DNA from: an uncultured Rhodospirillales bacterium
Lineage (GTDB): Bacteria; Pseudomonadota; Alphaproteobacteria; Acetobacterales; Acetobacteraceae
Assembly (NCBI GenBank): GCA_903835235.1
Contig: CAILMF010000054.1
Location: 186,001 to 250,000 of the forward strand
DNA length: 64,000 nt
Direction of reading: 5' to 3'
Both the position numbers and the translations under genes were made by a program. Positions 9,352 to 18,358 of the stretch are shown here, piece after piece; the stretch's first letter is position 1; each line of letters starts with the position of its first letter. The notes under the pieces are model-generated. The model was not told where the DNA came from and made no database searches. It saw only the letters and a list, made by a program, of their open reading frames with translations.

Positions 9352-10781
9352 TCCAGCATCGCGCCGGCGCGGATTTCGTCGGCGATCTTGCGGCTCTGGT
9401 ACTGGCCGCCGCGCTCATCGCCCAGCCAGCGCTCGTCTTCCACCACGATCTTGCCGCGCAGGATGGTCATGCTCGGCCAGGCATCCACCTGGCGGCCTTC
9501 CCAGGGAGTGTAGTCGCTTTCGTGCAGCTGCTCGGCCCGCACCGTGCGCTTCAGGCCGGGGTCCAGAATGACGATATCGGCGTCGCTGCCGGCGGCAATG
9601 GCGCCCTTCTTCGGGTACATCCCCATCAGCTTGGCGGCGTTGGTGGAAACCAGGTCCACGAAGCGCCGCAGCGTATAGCCGCGCTTGCCCACCATCTCGG
9701 AATACATCACCGCCACGCGCGGCTCCACGCCGCTGTTGCCGCCGGTCACGTCGTCGATCCGCACGCCCTGCGTCTTCACGCTGAGGTTGCAGCACAGCTC
9801 ATCGGTGGCGACGCAGTTGATGCTGCCATCCAGCGTGCCGGCCCACAGCTCATCCTGGTCGGCCTGCGACTTCAGGCTGGGGTAGGTGTGGTAGATCTGG
9901 CCGTTCGGCTTCTTGTAGTCGTCCTGCGTGTACAGCATGTACTGGTGCAGGCTCTCGCCGTAGATCGGCAGCCCTTTGGCCCGCGCATCGCGGATGGCGC
10001 GCACGCCGTTGCCGGCGCTCACATGCATCATGTACAGCGCGGTGCCTGGCACATGCTCCGCCAGGCGCATCACGCGGCGAAAACTGATGTCCTCGCTGAG
10101 CGTGTTGTGCACCTCCGCCATGTTCTCGAACGCCACGCGATTCTCGCGGATCAGCTTGGCGTACATGTGCATGACGATGTCGTTGTCCTCGGAGTGGATC
10201 ACCCCGAGGCCGCCTTTCTTCGCCAGCACCTGGAAGACTTCCCAGATGTCACCGAAATCCACCATGCGGCCCTTGCGGCTGGGCGTGATGTCGGTGGTGA
10301 AGATTTTTACGGTTGCGAACCCCGCTTCAATGGCCTCGCCGAGCTGAGCCGGAATGCTCGGGTCCAGGTCGCCTTCGACCATGGTGTGGAAGGCCCAGTC
10401 GCAGGGGCTGCCATCCTCGTTCCAATGCGCCATGCGCTTGTCGATGGCGCCCTGCACCGTCTCGCCCGCCATCACGCGGGTGAAGTCCACAATGGTGGTG
10501 GTGCCGCCATGCAGCGCCGCCTTGCCGACCACGCTCGGCCCCTTGGTGAAGTCGATCTTCCCGCCCGGCCCGAAATTCGGCCACAGGCAATGGGTGTGCG
10601 GGTCGATGCCGCCGGGCATCACCACCTTGCCGGTGGCGTCCACCACGCGCACGCCCTCGGGCACCGGGAAGGTGCCATGGGCGGCAACGGCGACGATCCG
10701 GCCGCCGGCCATCGCCACATCGGCCGGCCCCACCGCATGCGGCGTCACCACGCAATCGCCACGCACCACCAGATCGACCAT
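9348..10781 (-). CDS. Dihydropyrimidinase / hydantoinase (amidohydrolase)
   Basis: A 477-residue cyclic-amide hydrolase. Metal ligands are visible: HTH at residues 62-64 (GGIDPHTHCLWPN), the likely carboxylated Lys in TVKIFTTD, His in GVIHSEDND, His in MMHVSAGNG and Asp in CVATDELCC. The start at 10781 (MVDLVVRGD) is preceded by GGAGA; upstream in-frame codons have no such site. Such enzymes open dihydropyrimidines or hydantoins to carbamoyl amino acids. No carbamoylase is adjacent. It is the first gene of a coupled trio with an 85-residue protein and a COG0523 GTPase, and is divergent from the LeuC-like gene. Confidence 0.92.
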   Translation of the reverse strand: MVDLVVRGDCVVTPHAVGPADVAMAGGRIVAVAAHGTFPVPEGVRVVDATGKVVMPGGIDPHTHCLWPNFGPGGKIDFTKGPSVVGKAALHGGTTTIVDFTRVMAGETVQGAIDKRMAHWNEDGSPCDWAFHTMVEGDLDPSIPAQLGEAIEAGFATVKIFTTDITPSRKGRMVDFGDIWEVFQVLAKKGGLGVIHSEDNDIVMHMYAKLIRENRVAFENMAEVHNTLSEDISFRRVMRLAEHVPGTALYMMHVSAGNGVRAIRDARAKGLPIYGESLHQYMLYTQDDYKKPNGQIYHTYPSLKSQADQDELWAGTLDGSINCVATDELCCNLSVKTQGVRIDDVTGGNSGVEPRVAVMYSEMVGKRGYTLRRFVDLVSTNAAKLMGMYPKKGAIAAGSDADIVILDPGLKRTVRAEQLHESDYTPWEGRQVDAWPSMTILRGKIVVEDERWLGDERGGQYQSRKIADEIRAGAMLD

Positions 10782-10850
10782 CGCCACGTCTCCATCCGCT
10801 GCCGTAAGCTTGGCGGCAGCGCCGGCCCGGCGCAAGATGCGGCGCTGGGG

Positions 10851-10896
10851 CGGCTGAGTCACGCCGCCGGTGCTTCCACCGGCGACGACCAGGCGC
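10851..10896 (+). repeat. 46-bp palindrome-centred dispersed repeat, copy A
   Basis: The core is CGCCGGTG, loop CTTC, CACCGGCG at 10865-10884. The flanks are shared with copies at 18279-18324 (40 of 46 identical, opposite strand) and 21806-21851 (38 of 46, opposite strand). It ends 15 bases before the LeuC-like start codon. Confidence 0.7.
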
Positions 10897-10911
10897 CAGG
10901 GAGACACGCCA

Positions 10912-12288
10912 ATGCCGCAAACCCTGTTCGACAAGCTATGGGCGCCGCATGTGGTGGCGGACCTCGGCGACGACTGGGCGCTGCTGCATATCGACCGCGT
11001 GCTGCTGCACGACATGTCCGGCGCCCGCGCGCTGACCGAGGTGGGGGAGCGCGGCTACGACCTGGCCCGGCCCGACCTGGTTTTCGCCACGCCGGACCAC
11101 GCCGTCTCCTCGGCCCCCGGGCGCACCAGCGCCACCTTCGCCGGCGGCGCCAGCCCCATTGCCAAGCTGCGCCAACGGGTGAAGGAAACCGGCATCCGCC
11201 TGTTCGACCTCGGCCAGCCCGGCCATGGCATCGTGCATGTGATGGCGCCCGAACTTGCCATCGTGCTGCCAGGCACCACGCTGGTCTGCGGCGACAGCCA
11301 CACCTGCACCAATGGCGGGGTGGGCGCGCTGGCCTTCGGCATCGGCGCGTCGGAACTGACGCATGTGCTGGCCACGCAGACGCTGATGCAGCGCAAGCCG
11401 CGCACAATGCGGCTCACCTTCACCGGCACGCTGCCGGCTGGCGTGACGGCGAAGGATATGATCCTGGCCGGCATCGGCCAATTGGGCACTGCCGGCGGCA
11501 CCGGCTTCGCGGTGGAATACGCCGGGGATGCCGTGCGCGCGCTACCGCTGGAAGCACGGCTGACGCTGTGCAACCTCAGCATCGAGATGGGCGCCAAGAT
11601 GGGTTTCGTGGCGCCGGACGACACCACCTTCGCCTACCTCAAGGGCCGCCGCTTTGCGCCCACCGGTGCCGGGTGGGACGCCGCCGTCGCCGCCTGGCGG
11701 GAACTCCGCAGCGACGACGGCGCGGTATTCGACCGCGAAGTCACCATCGATGCGTCGCAGATCGCCCCGCAGATCACCTGGGGCACCAGCCCGGAACAGG
11801 TGGCCCCCGTCACCGCCCACGTGCCGCAGCCCAGCGGCCCCGCCGACCAGGCCGCGCTGGACTATATCGGCCTGCAACCTGGCCAGCCCCTGGCGGGCAC
11901 GCCGGTGGATTGGGTCTTCATCGGCAGTTGCACAAACTCCCGCCTCTCGGACCTGCGCGACGCCGCCGCCGTACTGAAGGGGCGGCGCGTCGCACCGCAC
12001 GTCACCGCCTGGGTGGTGCCGGGCAGCGAGACGGTGAAGCGCGAGGCCGAGGCCGAAGGGCTGCACACCCAGTTCCTCGAAGCCGGCTTCCAATGGCGCG
12101 AACCCGGCTGCGCGCTCTGCGTCTGCGTCAATGGAGAGAGCGTGCCCGCCGGCAAGCGCAGCGTTTCCACCAGCAACCGCAACTTCGTGGGCCGCCAGGG
12201 CACCGGCGCGCGCACCCACCTGGCCAGCCCCGCCATGGCCGCCGCCGCCGCGCTGGCCGGCGCCATCGTTGACGTCAGGAGCTTCTGA
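10912..12288 (+). CDS. LeuC-type aconitase-family hydro-lyase, large subunit
   Basis: A 458-residue [4Fe-4S] dehydratase large subunit. The cluster cysteines are in FIGSCTNSRLSDLRD and GCALCVC; CGDSHTCTNGGVGALAFG is the family substrate loop. Length matches LeuC (about 466). The start at 10912 follows CAGGGAGA; an earlier in-frame ATG at 10870 lies inside a repeat and is less likely. With the adjacent small subunit it forms a complete hydro-lyase. It could be leucine-pathway isopropylmalate isomerase, but the setting (PrpF isomerase, hydroxyacid dehydrogenase, molybdenum hydroxylase) also suits a catabolic citraconate, maleate or dimethylmaleate hydratase. Confidence 0.9.
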   Translation: MPQTLFDKLWAPHVVADLGDDWALLHIDRVLLHDMSGARALTEVGERGYDLARPDLVFATPDHAVSSAPGRTSATFAGGASPIAKLRQRVKETGIRLFDLGQPGHGIVHVMAPELAIVLPGTTLVCGDSHTCTNGGVGALAFGIGASELTHVLATQTLMQRKPRTMRLTFTGTLPAGVTAKDMILAGIGQLGTAGGTGFAVEYAGDAVRALPLEARLTLCNLSIEMGAKMGFVAPDDTTFAYLKGRRFAPTGAGWDAAVAAWRELRSDDGAVFDREVTIDASQIAPQITWGTSPEQVAPVTAHVPQPSGPADQAALDYIGLQPGQPLAGTPVDWVFIGSCTNSRLSDLRDAAAVLKGRRVAPHVTAWVVPGSETVKREAEAEGLHTQFLEAGFQWREPGCALCVCVNGESVPAGKRSVSTSNRNFVGRQGTGARTHLASPAMAAAAALAGAIVDVRSF

Positions 12289-12289
12289 G

Positions 12290-12916
12290 ATGGACGCCTT
12301 CACCACCATCACCGGCCCCGCCGCACCGCTGCTGCGCGCCAACGTCGACACCGACATGATCATCCCGGCCCAACGCCTGATCGGTGCCGGGCGCGACGGC
12401 CTGGGCCGCTACGCCTTCGAGCGCTTCCGCTTCAACGCCGATGGCAGCGACAACCCCGACTTCCCGCTGAACCAGGCGCCCTACCGCGCCTCGCCCATCC
12501 TGTTGGCCGGCGAGAATTTCGGCTGCGGCTCCTCCCGCGAAGGCGCGGTGTGGGCGCTGCGCGACCTGGGCCTGCGCTGCTTCATCGCCCCCAGCTTCGG
12601 CGACATCTTCTACAACAACTGCTTCCAGAACGGCATGCTGCCGGTGCGCCTCGCCGCCGCCGATGTGCAGCGCATCGCCGAGCAGACCGCAGCTTCCCCC
12701 AGCAACGCCTACACCAGCGTGGACCTGGAACGGCAAGTGGTGATCACGCCGAATGGCGAGGAAATCCCCTTCAGCGTGGACCAGCGCAAGCGAAGCGCGC
12801 TGCTGGAAGGGCTGGACGAAATCGCCCTGACCATGAAGCGCCGCGCCGAAATTCTCTCATGGCAGGCGCGCGACCAGGCCGCGCGCCCCTGGGCCTGGGA
12901 AGGACTACGCTTCTAA
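12290..12916 (+). CDS. LeuD-type aconitase-family hydro-lyase, small subunit
   Basis: A 208-residue swivel-domain subunit with NVDTDMIIPAQRLIG near the N-terminus and the signature LLAGENFGCGSSREGAVWAL, then PSFGDIFYNNCFQNGMLPV. Length fits LeuD (about 200). It starts 1 base after the LeuC-like stop, so the two are co-translated. Its 3' end overlaps the convergent dehydrogenase by 12 bases. Function follows its partner: stereospecific hydration or dehydration of a dicarboxylate. Confidence 0.92.
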   Translation: MDAFTTITGPAAPLLRANVDTDMIIPAQRLIGAGRDGLGRYAFERFRFNADGSDNPDFPLNQAPYRASPILLAGENFGCGSSREGAVWALRDLGLRCFIAPSFGDIFYNNCFQNGMLPVRLAAADVQRIAEQTAASPSNAYTSVDLERQVVITPNGEEIPFSVDQRKRSALLEGLDEIALTMKRRAEILSWQARDQAARPWAWEGLRF

Positions 12917-13957
12917 CCCCCGCCCAAACGCGGCTTCATACCGCGCCCGGAAGGCCGGCACCGCAGCGGGGTTGATGATGCGCGGCGGCATCCGCCCGCG
13001 CGCCACATCCCCAAAAGCCAGCGCGGCGATGCGGCTGATGTTGCCGCGGCTCTCATGCGTCACGCCGGCGGTGTGCTGGCTCATCAGCACGTTGTCCAGT
13101 TGCAGCAGCGGGTGGCTCGGCTCCGGCGGTTCGTCCGCCCACACATCCAGCCCGGCACCGGCCAGGTGCCCGCTGACCAGCGCCTGATGCAGCGCCGGTT
13201 CCTCATGAATGAAGCCACGCGCCGTGGTCACGAAGATCGCGCCCGGCTTCATCTTCGCAAAGCTGTCGCCGTTCATCAGGCTGCGGGTCTCGCCGGTCAG
13301 CGGGGAATGGATGCTGATGACGTCGCTCTCGGCCAGCAGCGTCGCCATCTCCACCTTCTCGGCGCCGCGCGCGGCCACCGTGGCCGCGTCCAGGTAGGGG
13401 TCATAGGCCAGCACCCGGCACTGGAAGGCCAGGTTCAAAATTTCGGCCGTGCGCGTGCCGACATGGCCAATGCCGACCAGCCCCACCGTCTTGCCGCGCA
13501 GGTCGCGGCCCATCAGCGCCGCGCGGTCCTGGGCGCGGCCGGCGCGCATGGCGGCCTGGGCTTCCGGCATGCGCTTCAGCAGCGCCAGCATCATGCCCAC
13601 GGCGTGCTCCGCCACGCCTTCCGCATTGCCGCCGGCCTGGTTGATCAGCAGCACATCGGCGGCGGTGCAGGCCTCGGGGTCGCAGGTGTCGTAGCCGGCG
13701 CCGTAGCTGCCCACCATCAGCAGGTCAGGCAGCTTGCTCAGCAGCTCCGCATGCACATGGTAGGGCAGGGCCAGTTCCTGGCGCGACGCCTGCGCATAAT
13801 ACCCGTGGCACCCCGCCAGCTGCGCAATCACCTCATCCATCGGCAGGTCCAGCGGAATGCGGAGCACGTCCAGCTCCGGAATCCCCGCGGCGGTTTCCAG
13901 GAAGGCGGGGTGCGGCACCCAGCCGAGATAGCCGACGCGGAAGTGCTGCGTGCTCAA
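12905..13957 (-). CDS. D-2-hydroxyacid dehydrogenase (NAD-binding), TTG start
   Basis: A 350-residue D-isomer-specific 2-hydroxyacid dehydrogenase. The nucleotide-binding loop is GLVGIGHVGTRTAEI, followed by TTARGFIHEEPAL with the catalytic Arg and SQHTAGVTHES with the catalytic His. No ATG occurs at a sensible place; a TTG at 13957 (LSTQHFRVGYLG) is preceded by GGAGG 7 bases upstream and matches where the catalytic domain begins, so TTG is taken as the start. It oxidises a 2-hydroxy acid or reduces the keto acid. Convergent with leuD-like, divergent from the permease. Confidence 0.88.
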   Translation of the reverse strand: MSTQHFRVGYLGWVPHPAFLETAAGIPELDVLRIPLDLPMDEVIAQLAGCHGYYAQASRQELALPYHVHAELLSKLPDLLMVGSYGAGYDTCDPEACTAADVLLINQAGGNAEGVAEHAVGMMLALLKRMPEAQAAMRAGRAQDRAALMGRDLRGKTVGLVGIGHVGTRTAEILNLAFQCRVLAYDPYLDAATVAARGAEKVEMATLLAESDVISIHSPLTGETRSLMNGDSFAKMKPGAIFVTTARGFIHEEPALHQALVSGHLAGAGLDVWADEPPEPSHPLLQLDNVLMSQHTAGVTHESRGNISRIAALAFGDVARGRMPPRIINPAAVPAFRARYEAAFGRGLEA

Positions 13958-14018
13958 GGTGTATCCTCCATGCTTGGCCTCGCTTGTATCGCGGCGGCGG
14001 GTGGCGTCAAATCCGCGC

Positions 14019-14741
14019 ATGGTCATTGCGATTGTGGCGTTGGGCGCGGCGCTGGCGGGCTTCGTGCAGGGGCTGTCGGGCTTCGCCTTCGGCCTGGTGG
14101 CCTGGGCGGTCTGGGCCTGGGCGCTGGACCCGGCGCTGGCCGGGCCGCTGGTGGTGTTCGGCTCCCTGGTCGGGCAGGCCATGGCCATCCCGCAACTGCG
14201 GCTGAACAGCCTGCCTTTCGCATTGCCCTTCGTCGTCGGCGGCTTGCTGGGCGTACCGCTGGGCATCTGGCTGCTGCCCATGCTGGATGCCCGGCTGTTC
14301 AAGGGCGGGCTGGGCGTGCTGCTGGTGGTGTGGTGCCCGCTGATGCTCTTTGCCAACAAGCTGCCGCAGATCAGCTTCGGGGGCCGCATGGCAGATGCGC
14401 TGGCCGGCGGCATCGGCGGCGTCATGGGCGGCATCGGTGGCCTGACCGGCCCGGTGCCGACGCTGTGGTGCACCCTGCGCGGCTGGGACCGGCACCAGGC
14501 CCGCGGCGTCTTCCAGGTGTTCAACCTGGTGATGCACGCCACCACCTTCGCCGGCTACCTGATCACCGGTGCCGTCACGGCGGAAGCCGGGCGGCTGTTC
14601 CTGGTGGTGGTGCCGGCCATGCTGCTGCCGGCGTTGCTGGGCGCCCGGCTGTACAGCCATGTCAGCGACGCGCAATTCCGCCGCTTGGTGCTGGGCCTGC
14701 TGACCGTCTCCGGCCTGACGCTGCTGACTAACCTGCTATAG
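14019..14741 (+). CDS. TauE/SafE family sulfite/organic-anion exporter-like permease
   Basis: A 240-residue polytopic membrane protein with about seven to eight hydrophobic helices. The N-terminal VIAIVALGAALAGFVQGLSG and the central GGIGGVMGGIGGLTGPVPTL are characteristic of the TauE/SafE (DUF81) family, which includes exporters of sulfoacetate, sulfite and other anions. The ATG at 14019 places the first residue at the start of helix 1. The substrate is unknown; by context it may export or import a carboxylate of the nearby pathway. Its end overlaps the convergent PrpF gene by 14 bases. Confidence 0.85.
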   Translation: MVIAIVALGAALAGFVQGLSGFAFGLVAWAVWAWALDPALAGPLVVFGSLVGQAMAIPQLRLNSLPFALPFVVGGLLGVPLGIWLLPMLDARLFKGGLGVLLVVWCPLMLFANKLPQISFGGRMADALAGGIGGVMGGIGGLTGPVPTLWCTLRGWDRHQARGVFQVFNLVMHATTFAGYLITGAVTAEAGRLFLVVVPAMLLPALLGARLYSHVSDAQFRRLVLGLLTVSGLTLLTNLL

Positions 14742-15858
14742 CCACGGCGCCCTGCATCAGCCGGCGCTGGGTGCGGAACACCACCGCGCTTTCGGCGAAC
14801 CAACCCGTGTTGGTCTGCCTGACTTCGGCCCCTACCGAGACAACGCCGGAAGCATGCGCCACGCGGATTTCCTCCGGCCTGGCCCCGCGCGTGGCCACAG
14901 CGTGCGGGATGCTGCCCTCCACCCGGCAGGCCACCGCCAGGCCCATGGCGCCAGTCATCGGCACCGCGCGATGCGCCCGCTCCATCGACAGCATCCGCAC
15001 CTGGATGTCGTGCCCGCCGGGGTCCAGCACCTGGCCGTCCAGCGTGCGCGCGGCCATCGGTGCCGCCACCAGCGCGATGCGCGGGCTGGCCAGGCCAACG
15101 GCCTCCGGCGTCGGCGCCAGGCCCATGGCCACGCCGGCGGCGCGACGCAGCGTGTCCAGCAGAGCCATCACATCGGCGCGGGCTTCGATCTCGTCGGGCA
15201 ACTCGCCGCCGGTCAGCCCCACCGCATGCGCGTGGATGAAGACCGCCGGATTGGCCGCATCCACCAGTGATGCCTCCACCGCCATGCCGTCCACGTGCAG
15301 TACATCCAACGGGTTGCCGCTGGGCAGCAAGTGCGGCGTCTGCGTGCCGCCCGGCGTCAGGAAGTCCAGCCTGATCCGCGCGCCGGTGCCGGCCACGCCG
15401 GCGATGGCGAAGTCGCCGCGCACCTCCGCCTTGCCGTTCACCACCGGGAAGCGGGCGTGGATGATCTTCTTCGTGTTCACCTGGTGGATGCGGACCAGCG
15501 CCTCGCCATCCGCCACGCGCACCAGCCCCTCATCCACCGCGAAGGGACCGACGGCGCTGCTGAGGTTGCCGCAATTGCCCTTCCAGTCCACCACCGGCTT
15601 GTCTACGGAAACCTGCGCGAAGGTGTAGTCCACATCCGCATCCGGATGCGTCGGCGGGCCGATGATGACCCCCTTGGAGAGCGAGGAAATCCCGCCGCCC
15701 ATGCCGTTCAGTTGGCGCTGATAGGGGTCCGGCGAGCCGAGTACCGAGAGCAGGATCGGGTCGATCGCGGCGCGGTCGGTCGGCAGGTCCTTCGCATGGA
15801 AGAACACGCCCTTGGAGGAGCCGCCACGGATGAAGGCGGCGGGGATGAAGTCCTGCAT
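14728..15858 (-). CDS. PrpF-family isomerase (methylaconitate/oxalomesaconate/methylitaconate type)
   Basis: A 376-residue protein of the diaminopimelate-epimerase-like PrpF family. Signatures are PAAFIRGGSSKGVFFH at the N-terminus, MGGGISSLSKGVIIGPP with the conserved Lys, and GNCGNLSSAVGPFAV with the conserved Cys. Relatives shift double bonds in unsaturated tricarboxylates or dicarboxylates: cis-aconitate/2-methylaconitate, 4-oxalomesaconate (GalD), or methylitaconate to dimethylmaleate. The start ATG overlaps the upstream TAA by one base (TAATG), so it is coupled to the molybdopterin subunit. Which substrate applies cannot be decided from sequence. Confidence 0.9.
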   Translation of the reverse strand: MQDFIPAAFIRGGSSKGVFFHAKDLPTDRAAIDPILLSVLGSPDPYQRQLNGMGGGISSLSKGVIIGPPTHPDADVDYTFAQVSVDKPVVDWKGNCGNLSSAVGPFAVDEGLVRVADGEALVRIHQVNTKKIIHARFPVVNGKAEVRGDFAIAGVAGTGARIRLDFLTPGGTQTPHLLPSGNPLDVLHVDGMAVEASLVDAANPAVFIHAHAVGLTGGELPDEIEARADVMALLDTLRRAAGVAMGLAPTPEAVGLASPRIALVAAPMAARTLDGQVLDPGGHDIQVRMLSMERAHRAVPMTGAMGLAVACRVEGSIPHAVATRGARPEEIRVAHASGVVSVGAEVRQTNTGWFAESAVVFRTQRRLMQGAVAIAG

Positions 15859-18182
15859 TACGCCGCCACCTTTCCGGCCAGCACCCGCCACACCTTCTCC
15901 GGCGTCACGGGCATGTCGATATGCGCCACACCCAGCGCGTCGCACACCGCCGAGACGATGGCCGGCGGCGCGCCGCAGCTGCCACCTTCGCCGGCGCCCT
16001 TCACGCCCAAATCGTTGTTCGGGCAGGGCACGATGTTGAACTCCAGGTCGAAATGCGGCGCGTCCGACGCGCGCGGCATGCAGTAGTCCTGGAAGGTCGC
16101 GGTCAGGAACTGCCCGCTTTCCTTGTCGTACACCGCATGCTCCAGCAGCGCCTGGCCGATGCCGGACATGATGCCGCCATGGCTCTGGCCGTGCACCAGC
16201 ATCGGGTTGATCACGTTGCCCACATCATCCACCGCGGCGTAGCGCACGATCTGCACCTGGCCGGTATCGGGGTCGATCTCCACTTCCGCCACATGCGCGC
16301 CGTTGGGGAAGTTGCATTCCATGTTGCGGGTATAGACCAGGTTCTCATTCAGCCCCGGCGTCTCACCCTCCGGCAGCCGCGCGGGGTCGTTGGCCAGCGC
16401 GATCACATCCGTCCATTCCCGCATCAGGTCGGTGCCGGCGACGCGGAACTGGCCGCCTTCCAGCTCCACATCCGCCGGCGCCGCTTCCATCAGATGCGCC
16501 GCCAGCCGCTTGGCCTTCTCCAGCACCAGGCCGGAGGTCCGCAGCACCGCAACGCCGCCCATCTGGCTGGAGCGCGAGCCGCCGGTGCCGTTGCCGCGCT
16601 CCACCACATCGGTGTCGCCCTGCACCAGGCGGACCTTCTCGAACGGAATGCCCAGCTTCTCATGCACGATCTGGGCGAAGGCGGTTTCGTGCCCCTGGCC
16701 GTGGCTGAAGGTGCCCACCGTCACCACCGCCGTGCCATCGGCCTCCATCTTCACCTTGGCCCATTCGTTCGGCTGGCCGCCGGATGCCTCGATGAAATAG
16801 CCCAGCCCGATCCCGCGCAGCTTGCCCGAGGCCCGCGCCGCCGCGCGCCGGGCGGGGAAGCCGCCCCAGTCCGCCAGCTTCAGCGCCATGTCCTGGGTTT
16901 CCGTGAAGTTGCCGCTGTCGATCGGGTTGTTCGCGACGTTGGTATAGGGCAGCTGGTCCGGGCGGATGTGGTTAAGCGCGCGGATCGCTTCGCGCCCCAT
17001 GCCCAGCTTCAGCGCGGCCTGGTCGTACAGGCGCTCCAGCACATAGGCGGTCTCCGGCCGGCCGGCGCCCCTGTAGGCATCGGTCGGGCAGGTATTGGTG
17101 AAGACGCACTTCACCTGCACGTTCAGCGCCTGGATGTCATAGACCGTGCCGTTGATGCGCGCGCCGGCAGCGGTGGCGATGCGCGGCCCGAAATCCTGCA
17201 GATACGCGCCCATATTGGCCACGGTACGGATGCGCACCCCGAGCGTCCGTCCGGCAGCATCCAGCGCCATTTCCGCCTTGGTCACGTGGTCCCGCCCATG
17301 CGGGTCACTGACAAAGGTCTCGCTGCGGCCTGCCAGCCACTTCACCGGCCGCCCCGCGCGCTTCGCTGCCCACAGCACCATGCCGGACTCGCAAAACGTC
17401 TTGCCGCGCAGGCCGAAGCCGCCGCCGACATCCAGGCTGACGACGCGCAGCTTGTCCTTCGGCACCTTCAGGATCAGCTTGGCCAGGCTGTCCTGCACGC
17501 GCATCACGCCCTGGGTTGGGCTGTGCAGCGTGTAGCTCTCAGTCGCCGCGTCATACTCGCCCAGCGCCACCCGCGGCTCCATCGGGTTGCCGACCAGGCG
17601 GTTGTTCACCAGCTCCACGCTGACCACGTGCGGCGCGGCCACGAAGGCGGCATCGGCCCGTTCTTCCCGCCCGCTGTCCCAATGCACGCTGATGTTGCTG
17701 CCATGCTCGGTCCAGATCACCGGAGCGCCGGGTTCGGCGGCGGCGGCGGTGTCGGTCACGCTCGGGAGTTCGTCGTAGTCCACCTCGATCAGCTCGGCGG
17801 CGTCCTGCGCCTCCGCGCGGGTTTCCGCGACAACCAGCGCCACGGGGTCGCCAACGAAACGCACGAAGTCGGTCTGCAATATCTTGCGCGGCGGGCAGTA
17901 GAGCTTGGTGCCGCCCTTGCCGGGAATATCTATTTGTACCGGGAACAGGCCGATCCCATCGGCATCGGCATCCGCCCCGGTCAGCACCAGCACCACGCCG
18001 GGGGCGGCCTTGGCCGCCGACACGTCAATCCGGGCGATCCGCGCATTGGCATGCGGGCTGCGCAGGATGAACATCTGCGCCATGCCGGGGCGGCTCAGGT
18101 CGTCCGTATAGGTGCCGCGCCCGGTCAGCAGCCGCACGTCTTCCTTGCGGCGCACCGGCTGGCCAATGCCGAATTTGTCCAT
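15858..18182 (-). CDS. Xanthine dehydrogenase/CO-dehydrogenase-like molybdopterin-binding large subunit (form II)
   Basis: A 774-residue molybdenum hydroxylase catalytic subunit. The N-terminal domain starts GIGQPVRRKEDVRLLTG; the molybdopterin half shows GGGFGLRGK near 253-261. AYRGAGR at 369-375 marks the form II CoxL-like group rather than true CO dehydrogenase (AYRCSFR). The catalytic Glu732 is in KGAGEGGSCGAPPA. Such enzymes hydroxylate N-heterocycles, aldehydes or purines using a [2Fe-2S] subunit and usually an FAD subunit, but neither is encoded next to it. It is coupled to the PrpF gene and divergent from an acyl-CoA dehydrogenase operon. Confidence 0.92.
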   Translation of the reverse strand: MDKFGIGQPVRRKEDVRLLTGRGTYTDDLSRPGMAQMFILRSPHANARIARIDVSAAKAAPGVVLVLTGADADADGIGLFPVQIDIPGKGGTKLYCPPRKILQTDFVRFVGDPVALVVAETRAEAQDAAELIEVDYDELPSVTDTAAAAEPGAPVIWTEHGSNISVHWDSGREERADAAFVAAPHVVSVELVNNRLVGNPMEPRVALGEYDAATESYTLHSPTQGVMRVQDSLAKLILKVPKDKLRVVSLDVGGGFGLRGKTFCESGMVLWAAKRAGRPVKWLAGRSETFVSDPHGRDHVTKAEMALDAAGRTLGVRIRTVANMGAYLQDFGPRIATAAGARINGTVYDIQALNVQVKCVFTNTCPTDAYRGAGRPETAYVLERLYDQAALKLGMGREAIRALNHIRPDQLPYTNVANNPIDSGNFTETQDMALKLADWGGFPARRAAARASGKLRGIGLGYFIEASGGQPNEWAKVKMEADGTAVVTVGTFSHGQGHETAFAQIVHEKLGIPFEKVRLVQGDTDVVERGNGTGGSRSSQMGGVAVLRTSGLVLEKAKRLAAHLMEAAPADVELEGGQFRVAGTDLMREWTDVIALANDPARLPEGETPGLNENLVYTRNMECNFPNGAHVAEVEIDPDTGQVQIVRYAAVDDVGNVINPMLVHGQSHGGIMSGIGQALLEHAVYDKESGQFLTATFQDYCMPRASDAPHFDLEFNIVPCPNNDLGVKGAGEGGSCGAPPAIVSAVCDALGVAHIDMPVTPEKVWRVLAGKVAA

Positions 18183-18278
18183 CTTGCGTTACCCCGGGTT
18201 TTCGCCGGGCAGGAAAGCCGCCCCGCCCGGGAATGTCGAGAGGGGGGCTGGCCAAGCCCGCCAAACCACCGCATCTAA

Positions 18279-18324
18279 GCGTCCGGTCGTCGCCGGTGGC
18301 ATCACCGGCGGCGTGAATCGGCCG
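18279..18324 (-). repeat. 46-bp palindrome-centred dispersed repeat, copy B
   Basis: On the plus strand the core reads CGCCGGTG, GCAT, CACCGGCG at 18291-18310. The reverse complement matches copy A at 40 of 46 positions, including the shared flanks TTCACGCCG and GACGACC. It lies in the divergent gap, 34 bases before the ATG at 18359. Confidence 0.7.
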
Positions 18325-18358
18325 CTGAAACAAGCCCCAGGAACAAGGGAAACGCCCC

